A model generated the notes under the pieces. That model was given only the letters and a program-made list of their open reading frames with translations. It had not been told where the DNA came from and did no database searches. This document shows positions 13,282 to 24,766 of a DNA stretch of 64,000 nucleotides, piece by piece. Each line of letters starts with the position of its first letter. Position 1 is the first letter of the stretch. The stretch lies in NCBI GenBank assembly GCA_046349955.1, contig JAXMBI010000001.1, forward strand, positions 186,001-250,000, read 5' to 3'. A program made the translations under genes and the position numbers. This DNA is from JBGAPH01 sp046349955 (GTDB lineage: Bacteria > Planctomycetota > Planctomycetia > Pirellulales > JBGAPH01).

Positions 13282-14301
13282 ATGAGTCATGACGTGGGCC
13301 GACAGGTCCGTTCTCGGGTGCGACGCCTGACCGGGGTGCAGGTCGTGGCGACCGGCAGCTACGCGCCCGACCGCGTCGTGCGGAACGAGGACCTGGCCGA
13401 GCTGGGCTACGACGCCGACTGGATCATCCAGCGCACCGGCATTCGCGAGCGCCGCTTTGCCCCCGACCACATGGCCACTTGCGACCTCGCGGTCAACGCC
13501 GCGGAACGCTGCCTGGCGACCGCCGGCGTGCGTCGGGAAGATGTCGATCTGCTCATCGTCGGCACGTTCACGCCCGACTGGCTGGTTCCCTCGGCCGCCT
13601 GCCTGGTGCAGGAGCGGATGAACCTCGACTCGCCGGCCTTCGACGTGCAGGCGGCCTGTTCGGGGTTCATGTACTCCCTGGTCACCGGCATGCAGTTCGT
13701 GGCCGCCGGCACGGCCAAGCTCGCCCTGGTGATTGGGGCAGACACGAACTCGCGGATCGTCGACCCCTCGGACCGAAAAACTTACCCGTTGTTTGGCGAC
13801 GGCGCCGGGGCCGTGCTGCTGTCGCCGGGCAGCGCGAGCCAAGGGCTGCTTTCTTACGCGCTGGGCTCCGACGGCAGCGGCGCCGAGCTGCTCTACCGCA
13901 AGCTCGGCGGCTCCCGCGTGCCCCTCACCTGCGAGTACGTGCAGAAGAACGAGCACTACCTGCACATGGACGGGCGGCCGGTCTTCAAGTGGGCGGTGCG
14001 ATTGATCGAGGATTCGATCAACCAAGTGCTGGCGGCGGCTGAAACTCCAGCGAGCGAGGTCTCGCTCTACGTGCTCCACCAGGCGAACATTCGCATCATC
14101 GACGCCGCGGCCGAAGCCCTGGGAATCTGCCGCGAAAAGCTGGTAGTGAACCTCGACCGCTACGGCAACACCTCGGCCGGCAGCATCCCCCTGGCCCTCG
14201 ATGAAGCCGTTCAGCAGGGACGCGTGAAGCGGGGGGACAAGATCGTGCTCTGCGGGTTTGGGGCGGGGTTGGCTTGGGGAACGACGCTGCTGAGGTGGTA
14301 G
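13282..14301 (+). CDS. fabH: beta-ketoacyl-ACP synthase III
   Basis: 339 aa. Initiates fatty-acid elongation by condensing acetyl-CoA (or another primer) with malonyl-ACP. Catalytic triad visible: C126 in QAACSGF, H266 in LHQANIRI and N296 in YGNTSAGS. The central RTGIRERRF segment is typical of the family. The start at 13282 (MSHDVGRQ) follows a GAGAGGGAGA ribosome site; the frame is open far upstream, but that part overlaps the oxidoreductase gene and is not conserved-looking. It stands apart from other fab genes. Alternative thiolase-fold functions (olefin or PKS priming) cannot be excluded. Confidence 0.93.
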   Translation: MSHDVGRQVRSRVRRLTGVQVVATGSYAPDRVVRNEDLAELGYDADWIIQRTGIRERRFAPDHMATCDLAVNAAERCLATAGVRREDVDLLIVGTFTPDWLVPSAACLVQERMNLDSPAFDVQAACSGFMYSLVTGMQFVAAGTAKLALVIGADTNSRIVDPSDRKTYPLFGDGAGAVLLSPGSASQGLLSYALGSDGSGAELLYRKLGGSRVPLTCEYVQKNEHYLHMDGRPVFKWAVRLIEDSINQVLAAAETPASEVSLYVLHQANIRIIDAAAEALGICREKLVVNLDRYGNTSAGSIPLALDEAVQQGRVKRGDKIVLCGFGAGLAWGTTLLRW

Positions 14302-14315
14302 CGTTTCGCGGTGTT

Positions 14316-15080
14316 CTACCGCGGGTCCTCCGGCCGCGGCGCATCCGCCGGCGTCAGCCCGAACAGGTGGTGCATCAAATCCCGCGTCCCCAGCGTGCGC
14401 GGGCTGGCGAAGAGCTCGCCGGCGTTGTAGCCCGCCGCCGTGCCGGTGTAGACCGCCAGCGACCGCACGCGGTCGAACACGTGCCCCTTCGAGGGCGGAA
14501 ATTGCGTTTGATAGCAGCGCACGCTCGCCAGCTTCGCCTCCAGCGTGTCGCTGATATCGACCACCAGGTGGCTCGCCGCCGAGGGCAATTGCAGCGTGCC
14601 GAAGGAGAGCGAGAAGTAGAGCTGCATCGAGATCGTGTGGACCGGCAGGCCGTCGAAGTGCTCGTCCCATTTCGTGAGCCGGCTATAGAAGACCGCCGCG
14701 TCGGTGATTTGCATCGCCTGCCAATGGTCCGGCGAGGCCAGCGGCGTCTTCTCGCCGAAGCCGATCACCAGCCGCGGGCGGTGCCGGCGAAACAGCTTGG
14801 CCAGCGCCACCCGCGCCTCGAACGAGTCGAACAGCCGCCGATTGGGCAGATCGAGCGTCGCCCGGAACTGCACCCCCAGGGCCTCGGCCGCCAGCCGCGC
14901 CTCTTCGAGCCGCACCTCGGGGCCGGGGGACCCCGGCGTCGGCTCGCCGTCGGTTAGGTCGACGATGCCGACCTTGTACCCCTGCCGCACGAGCTTGGCC
15001 AGCGTGCCGCCGCAGGCGATTTCGACGTCGTCGGGATGGGCGCCCACGGCGATCACGTCGAGCTGCAGGTCGGTCGGCAC
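14316..15080 (-). CDS. bshB1: PIG-L family deacetylase, BshB1-like
   Basis: 254 aa. The N-terminus LQLDVIAVGAHPDDVEIACGGTLAKL matches the zinc-binding AHPDD signature, with a second metal/active-site segment SPDHW at about 132. These enzymes hydrolyse N-acetylglucosamine amides; the BshB1 branch deacetylates GlcNAc-malate in bacillithiol synthesis. The overall length and the GGTLAKLV / DLTDGEPTP blocks fit BshB1 best, but no bshA or bshC is in the window, so the specific pathway is inference. It converges on fabH, with 14 bases between stop codons. Confidence 0.82.
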   Translation of the reverse strand: MPTDLQLDVIAVGAHPDDVEIACGGTLAKLVRQGYKVGIVDLTDGEPTPGSPGPEVRLEEARLAAEALGVQFRATLDLPNRRLFDSFEARVALAKLFRRHRPRLVIGFGEKTPLASPDHWQAMQITDAAVFYSRLTKWDEHFDGLPVHTISMQLYFSLSFGTLQLPSAASHLVVDISDTLEAKLASVRCYQTQFPPSKGHVFDRVRSLAVYTGTAAGYNAGELFASPRTLGTRDLMHHLFGLTPADAPRPEDPR

Positions 15081-15189
15081 GGGGGGCTTCTCCGCAAGCG
15101 AGGGGTCGTTGGTCGAATTCGGACTGGGCGATTGTGCGCACCATTATGCCCGGCGCACCTCGATTGCGCAACGGCCGCTGGTTCGCGAC

Positions 15190-15219
15190 TTAGCAACCCT
15201 CGCAAAGCGCGGCGATAAT
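15190..15219 (+). promoter_or_regulatory. candidate groESL promoter
   Basis: TTAGCA at 15190-15195 and GATAAT at 15214-15219 with an 18-base spacer. The -10 box abuts the inverted repeat at 15220-15236, so the repeat would cover the transcription start. Confidence 0.4.
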
Positions 15220-15236
15220 GCTGCCAATCTGGCAGC
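15220..15236. promoter_or_regulatory. inverted repeat, possible groESL operator
   Basis: GCTGCCA-ATC-TGGCAGC, 7-base arms with a 3-base spacer, immediately after a candidate -10 box. Its position suggests a repressor site. It does not match CIRCE, HAIR or CtsR consensus sequences. Confidence 0.4.
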
Positions 15237-15491
15237 CCACGGGCGCCGAGGGCGTCCCATCGCCGGTTTTGGCGGGCGACCCGATCGCGGCCGTCGGCAT
15301 CTCCAGTTCGCAACCAATTGCCATAAAACATCTTGCGGCCCGACTTGGTCGTTTGGCCCGGCGGTTGCTTCTCTGCGGGTCGCCGGTGTCGCTCCGCGCC
15401 CGGTCTGACAGGTCGAACCAGCCGCCGCGCGTGCGCGGCGCTTTCCCCTACCTGACCCCATTCAACGATTCGTTTCGGAGGCGAACTCTCT

Positions 15492-15815
15492 ATGTCGACG
15501 GTGGCCAAGCCCAAGAAGAAGACCGGCGCCAAGCTGCAACCCCTCGGAGACCGCGTGGTCGTGGAGCGCGAGGTCAGTGAGGAGCGCACCGCGGGGGGCA
15601 TCGTGCTGCCCGACAGCGCCAAGGACAAGCCGTCGCGGGGCACCGTGATCAGCGTCGGCAACGGCCGCTTGCTCAAGGACGGCACGCGCAAGGCCCTGCA
15701 AGTGAAGGTGGGCGACAAGGTGCTCTTCACCTCCTACGCGCCCGAGACCGTGAAGCTCGGAGAAGACGAACTGCTGCTGATGCGCGAAGACGACATCCTC
15801 GCGATCATCGAATAA
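15492..15815 (+). CDS. groES: co-chaperonin GroES
   Basis: 107 aa. Heptameric lid of the GroEL folding chamber. Shows LGDRVVVER, the mobile-loop region EERTAGGIVLPDSAKDKPSRGTV, and the DDILAIIE C-terminus. It has a 13-residue basic N-terminal extension (STVAKPKKKTGAK) before the normal start of the fold. A GGAG ribosome site precedes the ATG. groEL follows 115 bases later. Confidence 0.97.
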   Translation: MSTVAKPKKKTGAKLQPLGDRVVVEREVSEERTAGGIVLPDSAKDKPSRGTVISVGNGRLLKDGTRKALQVKVGDKVLFTSYAPETVKLGEDELLLMREDDILAIIE

Positions 15816-15930
15816 CTCCCGGGTCGCTGCGGCCGTCACGACGTTGCTTCGCGATTGCGACGCTTGGCCGGCCGCGCCCCTCCCCGTTCAACATCCCGCA
15901 TAACCCGAATCTTTTGGAGAGTTCGATACG

Positions 15931-17559
<1,629 letters not shown>

Positions 17560-17577
17560 GCCGCGGCTGTGCCGCCA

Positions 17578-17606
17578 TTAGCCCCCGGCGAGTCGCCGGG
17601 GGTTAA
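17578..17606. repeat. TTAGCCCCCG short palindromic repeat, copy 1
   Basis: Hairpin with arms TTAGCCCCCGGCG and CGCCGGGGGTTAA around AGT. One of three related palindromes in the window (also 17639-17666 and 53912-53939); all begin or end with the TTAgCCCCC / GGGGGcTAA signature. Confidence 0.8.
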
Positions 17607-17638
17607 CAGCGGCGACATTCCGCGAGCCTTGACCGTGG

Positions 17639-17666
17639 TTACCCCCCGTGATTCACGGGGGGCTAA
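17639..17666. repeat. TTAGCCCCCG short palindromic repeat, copy 2
   Basis: Hairpin with arms TTACCCCCCGTG and CACGGGGGGCTAA around ATT, 32 bases after copy 1. The conserved outer part and variable inner stem suggest a selected structure. Confidence 0.8.
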
Positions 17667-17695
17667 TTTCGGTCAACAATCGACCTTGCCATCTC

Positions 17696-17739
17696 AAGCC
17701 CGCTTCGCTTGCTTTCCGGCAAGCGAAGCGGGCTTTTTT
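17696..17739 (+). terminator. rho-independent terminator of groESL
   Basis: A 17-base perfect stem (17696-17712 with 17719-17735, arms starting AAGCCCGCTTCGC) and a 6-base loop, with T residues through 17739. Textbook intrinsic terminator, 137 bases after groEL. Confidence 0.92.
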
Positions 17740-17968
17740 GTTTGCGCTTGGGTCGGCCGAATCGCTGCAAACGGCCCTTGCCCCCAACCCCTTTCTCGCT
17801 TTTACTAGGGGGGCCTTCGATGGGCCTCCTCCACCCCGCGTTTCGAGCCTCCGCTCGCGGTGCGCGCACGTTAGGTGGACCCGCGGGCCTTCGGGGCTTA
17901 GACTTACTCGTTCGCGCCCTAATCGTGCGCAACCGGAATCGCCGCAAAGTCTTTGTTAGATAGGATCC
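17740..17968. other. intergenic region upstream of lpdA
   Basis: About 230 bases after the groESL terminator. It should contain the promoter for the pyruvate dehydrogenase genes, but no clear -35/-10 pair or operator was recognised. Confidence 0.4.
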
Positions 17969-19399
17969 ATGCATACGCATTTGGCCGTGCTGGGAGGTGG
18001 CCCAGGGGGATACGCCGCCGCGTTTTTGGCGGCCGACCTGGGAATGGAAGTGACGCTTGTCGAGCAGGAACCCAATTTGGGGGGCGTTTGCCTGCTGCGC
18101 GGCTGCATCCCTTCCAAGGCCCTGCTCCACGTTGCCCGCGTGATCGCCGAGAGCCATGAGATGTCGGAGTGGGGCGTGCGCTTCGCCGCCCCGCAAATCG
18201 AGGTCGACGCCCTGCGGGCCCGCAAGCAGAAGGTCATCCAAACCCTCTCCGGCGGCCTCAAGCAGTTGGCCAAGCGCCGCGGCGTGCGCGTGATCAACGC
18301 CAAGGGAACCTTGGCCGATTCGCAAACGCTGCAGCTCGAAGGGGGCGACCCGGCCACCTATACGGAGTCCACGCTGACGTTCGAGCACTTGATCGTGGCC
18401 ACCGGCTCCCGCCCCGCGGTGCCGCCGGCCTTCAACCTGCCGACCGATCGCGTCATGGACTCCACCGGCGCGCTCGAACTCAAGGACATTCCCGGTTCCC
18501 TGCTCGTCGTTGGCGGCGGCTACATCGGCCTCGAGATGGGCACGGTCTATGCCTCGCTGGGCTCCAAGGTGAGCGTTGTCGAACTGACCGACGGCCTGCT
18601 CCCCGGCGCCGACCGCGACCTGGTGAAGCCGCTGCAACAGCGGTTGCAAAAGCTCTACCACGGCATCCACCTGAACACCAAGGTCACCGCACTCACCGAC
18701 CGCGGCAATCACATCGAAGTGGCCTTCGAAGGTCCGGAGGGCGCTCGGACTGAGAACTTCGACCGCGTGCTGGTGTCGATCGGCCGCCGCCCCAACTCGG
18801 CTGGCATCGGCCTCGAGAACACCCAGGTGGTCGTAAACCAGAAGGGCTTCGTGGAAGTCGACGAGTGCCTGCGGACCGCCGACCCGCGGATTCTGGCGAT
18901 CGGCGACGTGGCGGGCGAGCCGATGCTGGCCCACAAAGCCACGCACGAAGGGAAGATCGCCGTCGAGGCGCTGCACGGCGGACCTGCCGCGTTCGACGCC
19001 CTGGCGATTCCGGCCGTCGTGTTCACCGATCCTGAGATCGCCTGGGCAGGGCTTACCGAAGCGGAAGCCAAGCGCACGAACCGCGAAGTCGAAGTCGCCA
19101 TCTATCCTTGGGGGGCGAGCGGCCGGGCGCAGGCCATCGGCCGCACCGAAGGCCTCACCAAGCTGATCATCGAACCAGAAACCGAGCGCATCCTCGGCGT
19201 AGGCATCGCGGGCCCCAACGCCGGCGATCTCATCTCCGAGGGCGTGCTGGCCATCGAAATGGGCTGCACTGCCCGTGACCTGGCCGAATCGATTCACCCC
19301 CACCCCACGCTGAGCGAAACGCTTGCGGGCGCGGCCGAGGTCTTCTACGGCACGGCGACCGACATGTACCGCCCCAAGCGGCAGAAACAGAGCGTTTAG
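17969..19399 (+). CDS. lpdA: dihydrolipoyl dehydrogenase (E3)
   Basis: 476 aa flavoprotein that reoxidises dihydrolipoamide with NAD in 2-oxoacid dehydrogenase complexes. FAD-binding LGGGPGGYAAA at the N-terminus; redox-active disulfide C41/C46 in GGVCLLRGCIPSK; NAD-binding VVGGGYIGLEMG; second FAD motif ILAIGDVAGEPML; catalytic His H445 in HPHPTLSE. Followed by E1 and E2 on the same strand, so the three form one functional unit. Confidence 0.97.
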   Translation: MHTHLAVLGGGPGGYAAAFLAADLGMEVTLVEQEPNLGGVCLLRGCIPSKALLHVARVIAESHEMSEWGVRFAAPQIEVDALRARKQKVIQTLSGGLKQLAKRRGVRVINAKGTLADSQTLQLEGGDPATYTESTLTFEHLIVATGSRPAVPPAFNLPTDRVMDSTGALELKDIPGSLLVVGGGYIGLEMGTVYASLGSKVSVVELTDGLLPGADRDLVKPLQQRLQKLYHGIHLNTKVTALTDRGNHIEVAFEGPEGARTENFDRVLVSIGRRPNSAGIGLENTQVVVNQKGFVEVDECLRTADPRILAIGDVAGEPMLAHKATHEGKIAVEALHGGPAAFDALAIPAVVFTDPEIAWAGLTEAEAKRTNREVEVAIYPWGASGRAQAIGRTEGLTKLIIEPETERILGVGIAGPNAGDLISEGVLAIEMGCTARDLAESIHPHPTLSETLAGAAEVFYGTATDMYRPKRQKQSV

Positions 19400-19489
19400 C
19401 CAGCCTGAGGGCCGCGCGGCCCTGCCACTGGACGGCCGCTGATTCCGCACAAACCGCAATCCCCTGGAACCTTGGCCGTGAGTTCAACC

Positions 19490-22240
<2,751 letters not shown>

Positions 22241-22268
22241 ACTCGTGGAACCCATCGCTCACCGCCCC

Positions 22269-22292
22269 GGCGAGCGGCCAGCGTAAGCTGGC
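22269..22292. repeat. GGCGAGCGG / GTAAGCTGGC dispersed repeat, copy 1
   Basis: GGCGAGCGGCCAGCGTAAGC followed by TGGC, nearly identical to the copy at 36521-36545. Contains the small hairpin GCCAGC-GTAA-GCTGGC. It lies between aceE and aceF. Confidence 0.6.
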
Positions 22293-22376
22293 TGCCCCTG
22301 GGCCAGACACCGTATTCATTTCGCACCCACCGTCCTGCCGGCGGCCCGTCCGCCGTCGACCCTCCTGTTGGCAACC

Positions 22377-23720
22377 ATGGAAATCGAAATCAAGCTTCCC
22401 AGTCTGGGTGAAAACGTCGCCGGCGGCGACGTCACGAATGTGCTGGTCAACGTGGGCGACCAGATCGAGGTCGAGCAGGACATCGTCGAGATCGAAACCG
22501 ACAAGGCCGTCATCCCCGTGCCGAGCAACAAGGCGGGCAAGGTGACCAAGATCCACGTCAAGGCGGGCGAGAACGTGGCGGTGGGAGCGGCGCTGATCTC
22601 GGTCGAAACCGAGGCCGGCGCGGCCGGCCCCGCTGAAAAGCCGGCGGCCCCGGCCCCCAAGGCCGCAGCGCCCCAGCCGGCCCCTGCCCCCGCGCCCAAG
22701 GCTAGCGCGCCCCCGGCGCCCGAGCCCGCCAAGCCTGCCCCGCAGCCTGCCAGTCCCGCGCCCAAGCCGGCCGCTCCGGCGATCGCCGCGGCGGACACGA
22801 GCGGCAATGGGCACGACGGCCTGGCCGCTCCCGCCGGCCCCGCCACGCGGCGGCTGGCGCGCGAACTCGGCGTCGATCTCCGCCGCGTCAGCGGCAGCGG
22901 CCCCGGTGGCCGCATCACCCGTGAAGACATCATGGCGGCCGTGCGACAAGTCGCCCGCGGCAGCGGCGGCGTGGCCGCGCTCGTGCCGGCCGAAACCAGC
23001 GGCGATCAAGACAACTGGGGTCCGGTCCGCCGCGAGCCGCTTACCAAAATTCGCAAGACCATCGCCGCCAAGATGGTCGAGTCGGCCACCAAGATCCCGC
23101 ACGTCACCAACTACGACGACGCCGACATCACCGAGCTCGAGCGGATTCGCAAGAACGGCCTGGCCGACTACGCCGGCTCGCAAATCAAGCTCACGATGAT
23201 GCCCTTCGTGATGAAGGCCGTGGCCCATGCCCTCAAGCATCATCCGGTGATCAACTCGGTGCTCGACCTCGACGCCGGAACCCTGATCTACAAGCAGTAC
23301 ATCAACCTCGGCGTCGCCGTCGACACGGAACGCGGGCTGGTGGTGCCGGTTTTGCGCAGCGTCGACCGGATGAGCATTCCCCAGATCGCGCAGGCCCTAG
23401 CCAACACCACGCAGAAGGCCCGCAACTCGGAGTACACCGTCGACGATCTCCGCGGCGGCACCTTTACGATCAGCAACATGGGGGCCATCGGCGGCACGTA
23501 CTCGACGCCGATCATCAACTACCCCGAAGTGGCGATCCTGCTCATCGGCCGATCGCGACAACTTCCGGTTGTCGTCGACGGCAAGATCGAACCCCGGCTG
23601 ATGATGCCGCTCAGCCTGTCGTACGATCACCGCGTGATCGACGGCGCCGCCGCGGCGCGGTTCCTCAACGACGTGATCGGCTATCTGCAGGCGCCGGGAC
23701 GGCTGCTGCTGGCGCCCTAA
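22377..23720 (+). CDS. aceF: dihydrolipoamide acetyltransferase (E2)
   Basis: 447 aa. One N-terminal lipoyl domain (about 1-78; lipoyl lysine K43 in IETDKAVIPV), an Ala/Pro-rich linker (about 82-140), an E3/E1-binding domain (about 155-190; ATRRLARELGVDL and GSGPGGRITREDI), and the catalytic core with the active site SYDHRVIDG (H418). E. coli AceF has three lipoyl domains; this one has one. Start at ATG 22377; TTG 22368 is a less likely alternative. Third gene of the pyruvate dehydrogenase unit. Confidence 0.96.
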   Translation: MEIEIKLPSLGENVAGGDVTNVLVNVGDQIEVEQDIVEIETDKAVIPVPSNKAGKVTKIHVKAGENVAVGAALISVETEAGAAGPAEKPAAPAPKAAAPQPAPAPAPKASAPPAPEPAKPAPQPASPAPKPAAPAIAAADTSGNGHDGLAAPAGPATRRLARELGVDLRRVSGSGPGGRITREDIMAAVRQVARGSGGVAALVPAETSGDQDNWGPVRREPLTKIRKTIAAKMVESATKIPHVTNYDDADITELERIRKNGLADYAGSQIKLTMMPFVMKAVAHALKHHPVINSVLDLDAGTLIYKQYINLGVAVDTERGLVVPVLRSVDRMSIPQIAQALANTTQKARNSEYTVDDLRGGTFTISNMGAIGGTYSTPIINYPEVAILLIGRSRQLPVVVDGKIEPRLMMPLSLSYDHRVIDGAAAARFLNDVIGYLQAPGRLLLAP

Positions 23721-24103
23721 TCGCAGGCGTTTATCGCGCGGCGTTCGCTCTCTTGCGCGGAGGAGCACCTTCTCGCTGCGCTTCGCAGGCATGCGAAGTT
23801 TCCACTCTGGCCGATCCGGCTAGCTGGCGCGACTCAGCAATTTCTTGGTCGACCAGTTCCCGTGCGCGAGCTGCTCGCGGCAGTCTTGTCTTGAAGCGAG
23901 TAATTCGCGCGCGAACTGCTTACGCGCGTTTCATGAAAAACCTGACATGTTCGCCAGAATGTGGACGCAGGGGGCTAGACGATTAAAATTGATGCCGTCG
24001 TGATCCCTCCTGTCGCCCGTCCCACCGGCGGCCTGGTGCGACAGACTCAAAACTGAACCACGGTCGCCGGCTTTGTCTCAACGGTGAGATGGAGTTTCTG
24101 AAC
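23721..24103. other. intergenic region between aceF and the VWA gene
   Basis: About 380 bases without a supportable gene. The part at 23930-23990 is unusually A/T-rich for the window (TAAAAT at 23984), so a promoter for the downstream gene may lie there, but no good -35 element was identified. Confidence 0.4.
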
Positions 24104-24766
24104 ATGCCTCCTGGCAAGTGGTTGGCGGGCTTGGGTGTGGCTTGTGTGGGTTGGGCTGTGGGTTCTGCGGCGTTGGCTGCGGAGGTTCCTGGTTCGGCTG
24201 GCGTGGCCCGTTTCGAGCGGTATGCGAAGCCTGACGGCCGCTCGTACTTTGCCCTCAGCCTGACGGCGCCGGCGGGCGAGGCCGCGGGCCCGGTCGACGT
24301 CGTGGCCCTGGTCGACACCTCGGCCAGCCAGGTCGGCCCCTTCCGCGAGAAGTCGCTGCAAGCCTTGCAGGCGCTGCTCACCAGCCTCCGCGCGGAAGAC
24401 CGCGTGCAGGTGATCGCCGTCGACGCCGACGTCGTGCCGCTGACGAAGGGCTTCGTAGCCCCCGGCGGCGACGAAGCCCAGGCCGCCGTCGCCGCGCTGG
24501 AAGCCCGCGTGCCGCTCGGCTCCACCGACATGCCGGCCGCGCTGCGGGCCGCCGCCGCGACCTTCGAAGAGAATCATCCGACCCGCGCCATCGCCTACAT
24601 CGGCGACGGCATGAGCGCGGCCAACGTGCTGCAGAGCGCGGGCTTCGCCCAGTTGGCCGCCGACCTGGTGGGCGCTCGCGCCCCCGTTTCCTGCTACGCC
24701 GTGGGGCCGCGGATCGACGGGATGCTGCTCGCCGCGCTGGGCAATCACACGGAGGCCGCCTGCTGA
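24104..24766 (+). pseudogene. N-terminal half of a VWA-STN protein, interrupted by a frameshift
   Basis: The preferred start is ATG 24104 (MPPGKWLAGLG), with GGAG 8 bases upstream; ATG 24089 is an alternative. A signal peptide ends near ALAAEV. A von Willebrand A domain follows, with the metal-ion-dependent adhesion site ALVDTSASQVG (DxSxS), a conserved TDMPAAL and IAYIGDGMS. The frame ends abruptly in GNHTEAAC-stop. Shifting by one base after ACG at 24749-24751 gives GNHT-GGRLLIDHAEL and continues for 620 codons as the next feature. The joined product would be about 839 residues. A lost G in CGG(G)AGG explains the break. An exported or periplasmic, membrane-associated protein is expected. 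Confidence 0.8.

Larger units (their letters stand above)
15081..15491. other. 410-base region upstream of groES
   Basis: No convincing gene. Holds the candidate groES promoter and inverted repeat at 15190-15236, leaving a leader of about 265 bases before groES. A standard CIRCE element (TTAGCACTC-N9-GAGTGCTAA) was looked for and not found. Confidence 0.6.

Noticed and set aside
15081..15491. CIRCE element for HrcA upstream of groES
   Set aside because: No TTAGCACTC-N9-GAGTGCTAA match; only the single half TTAGCA, which fits better as a -35 box.
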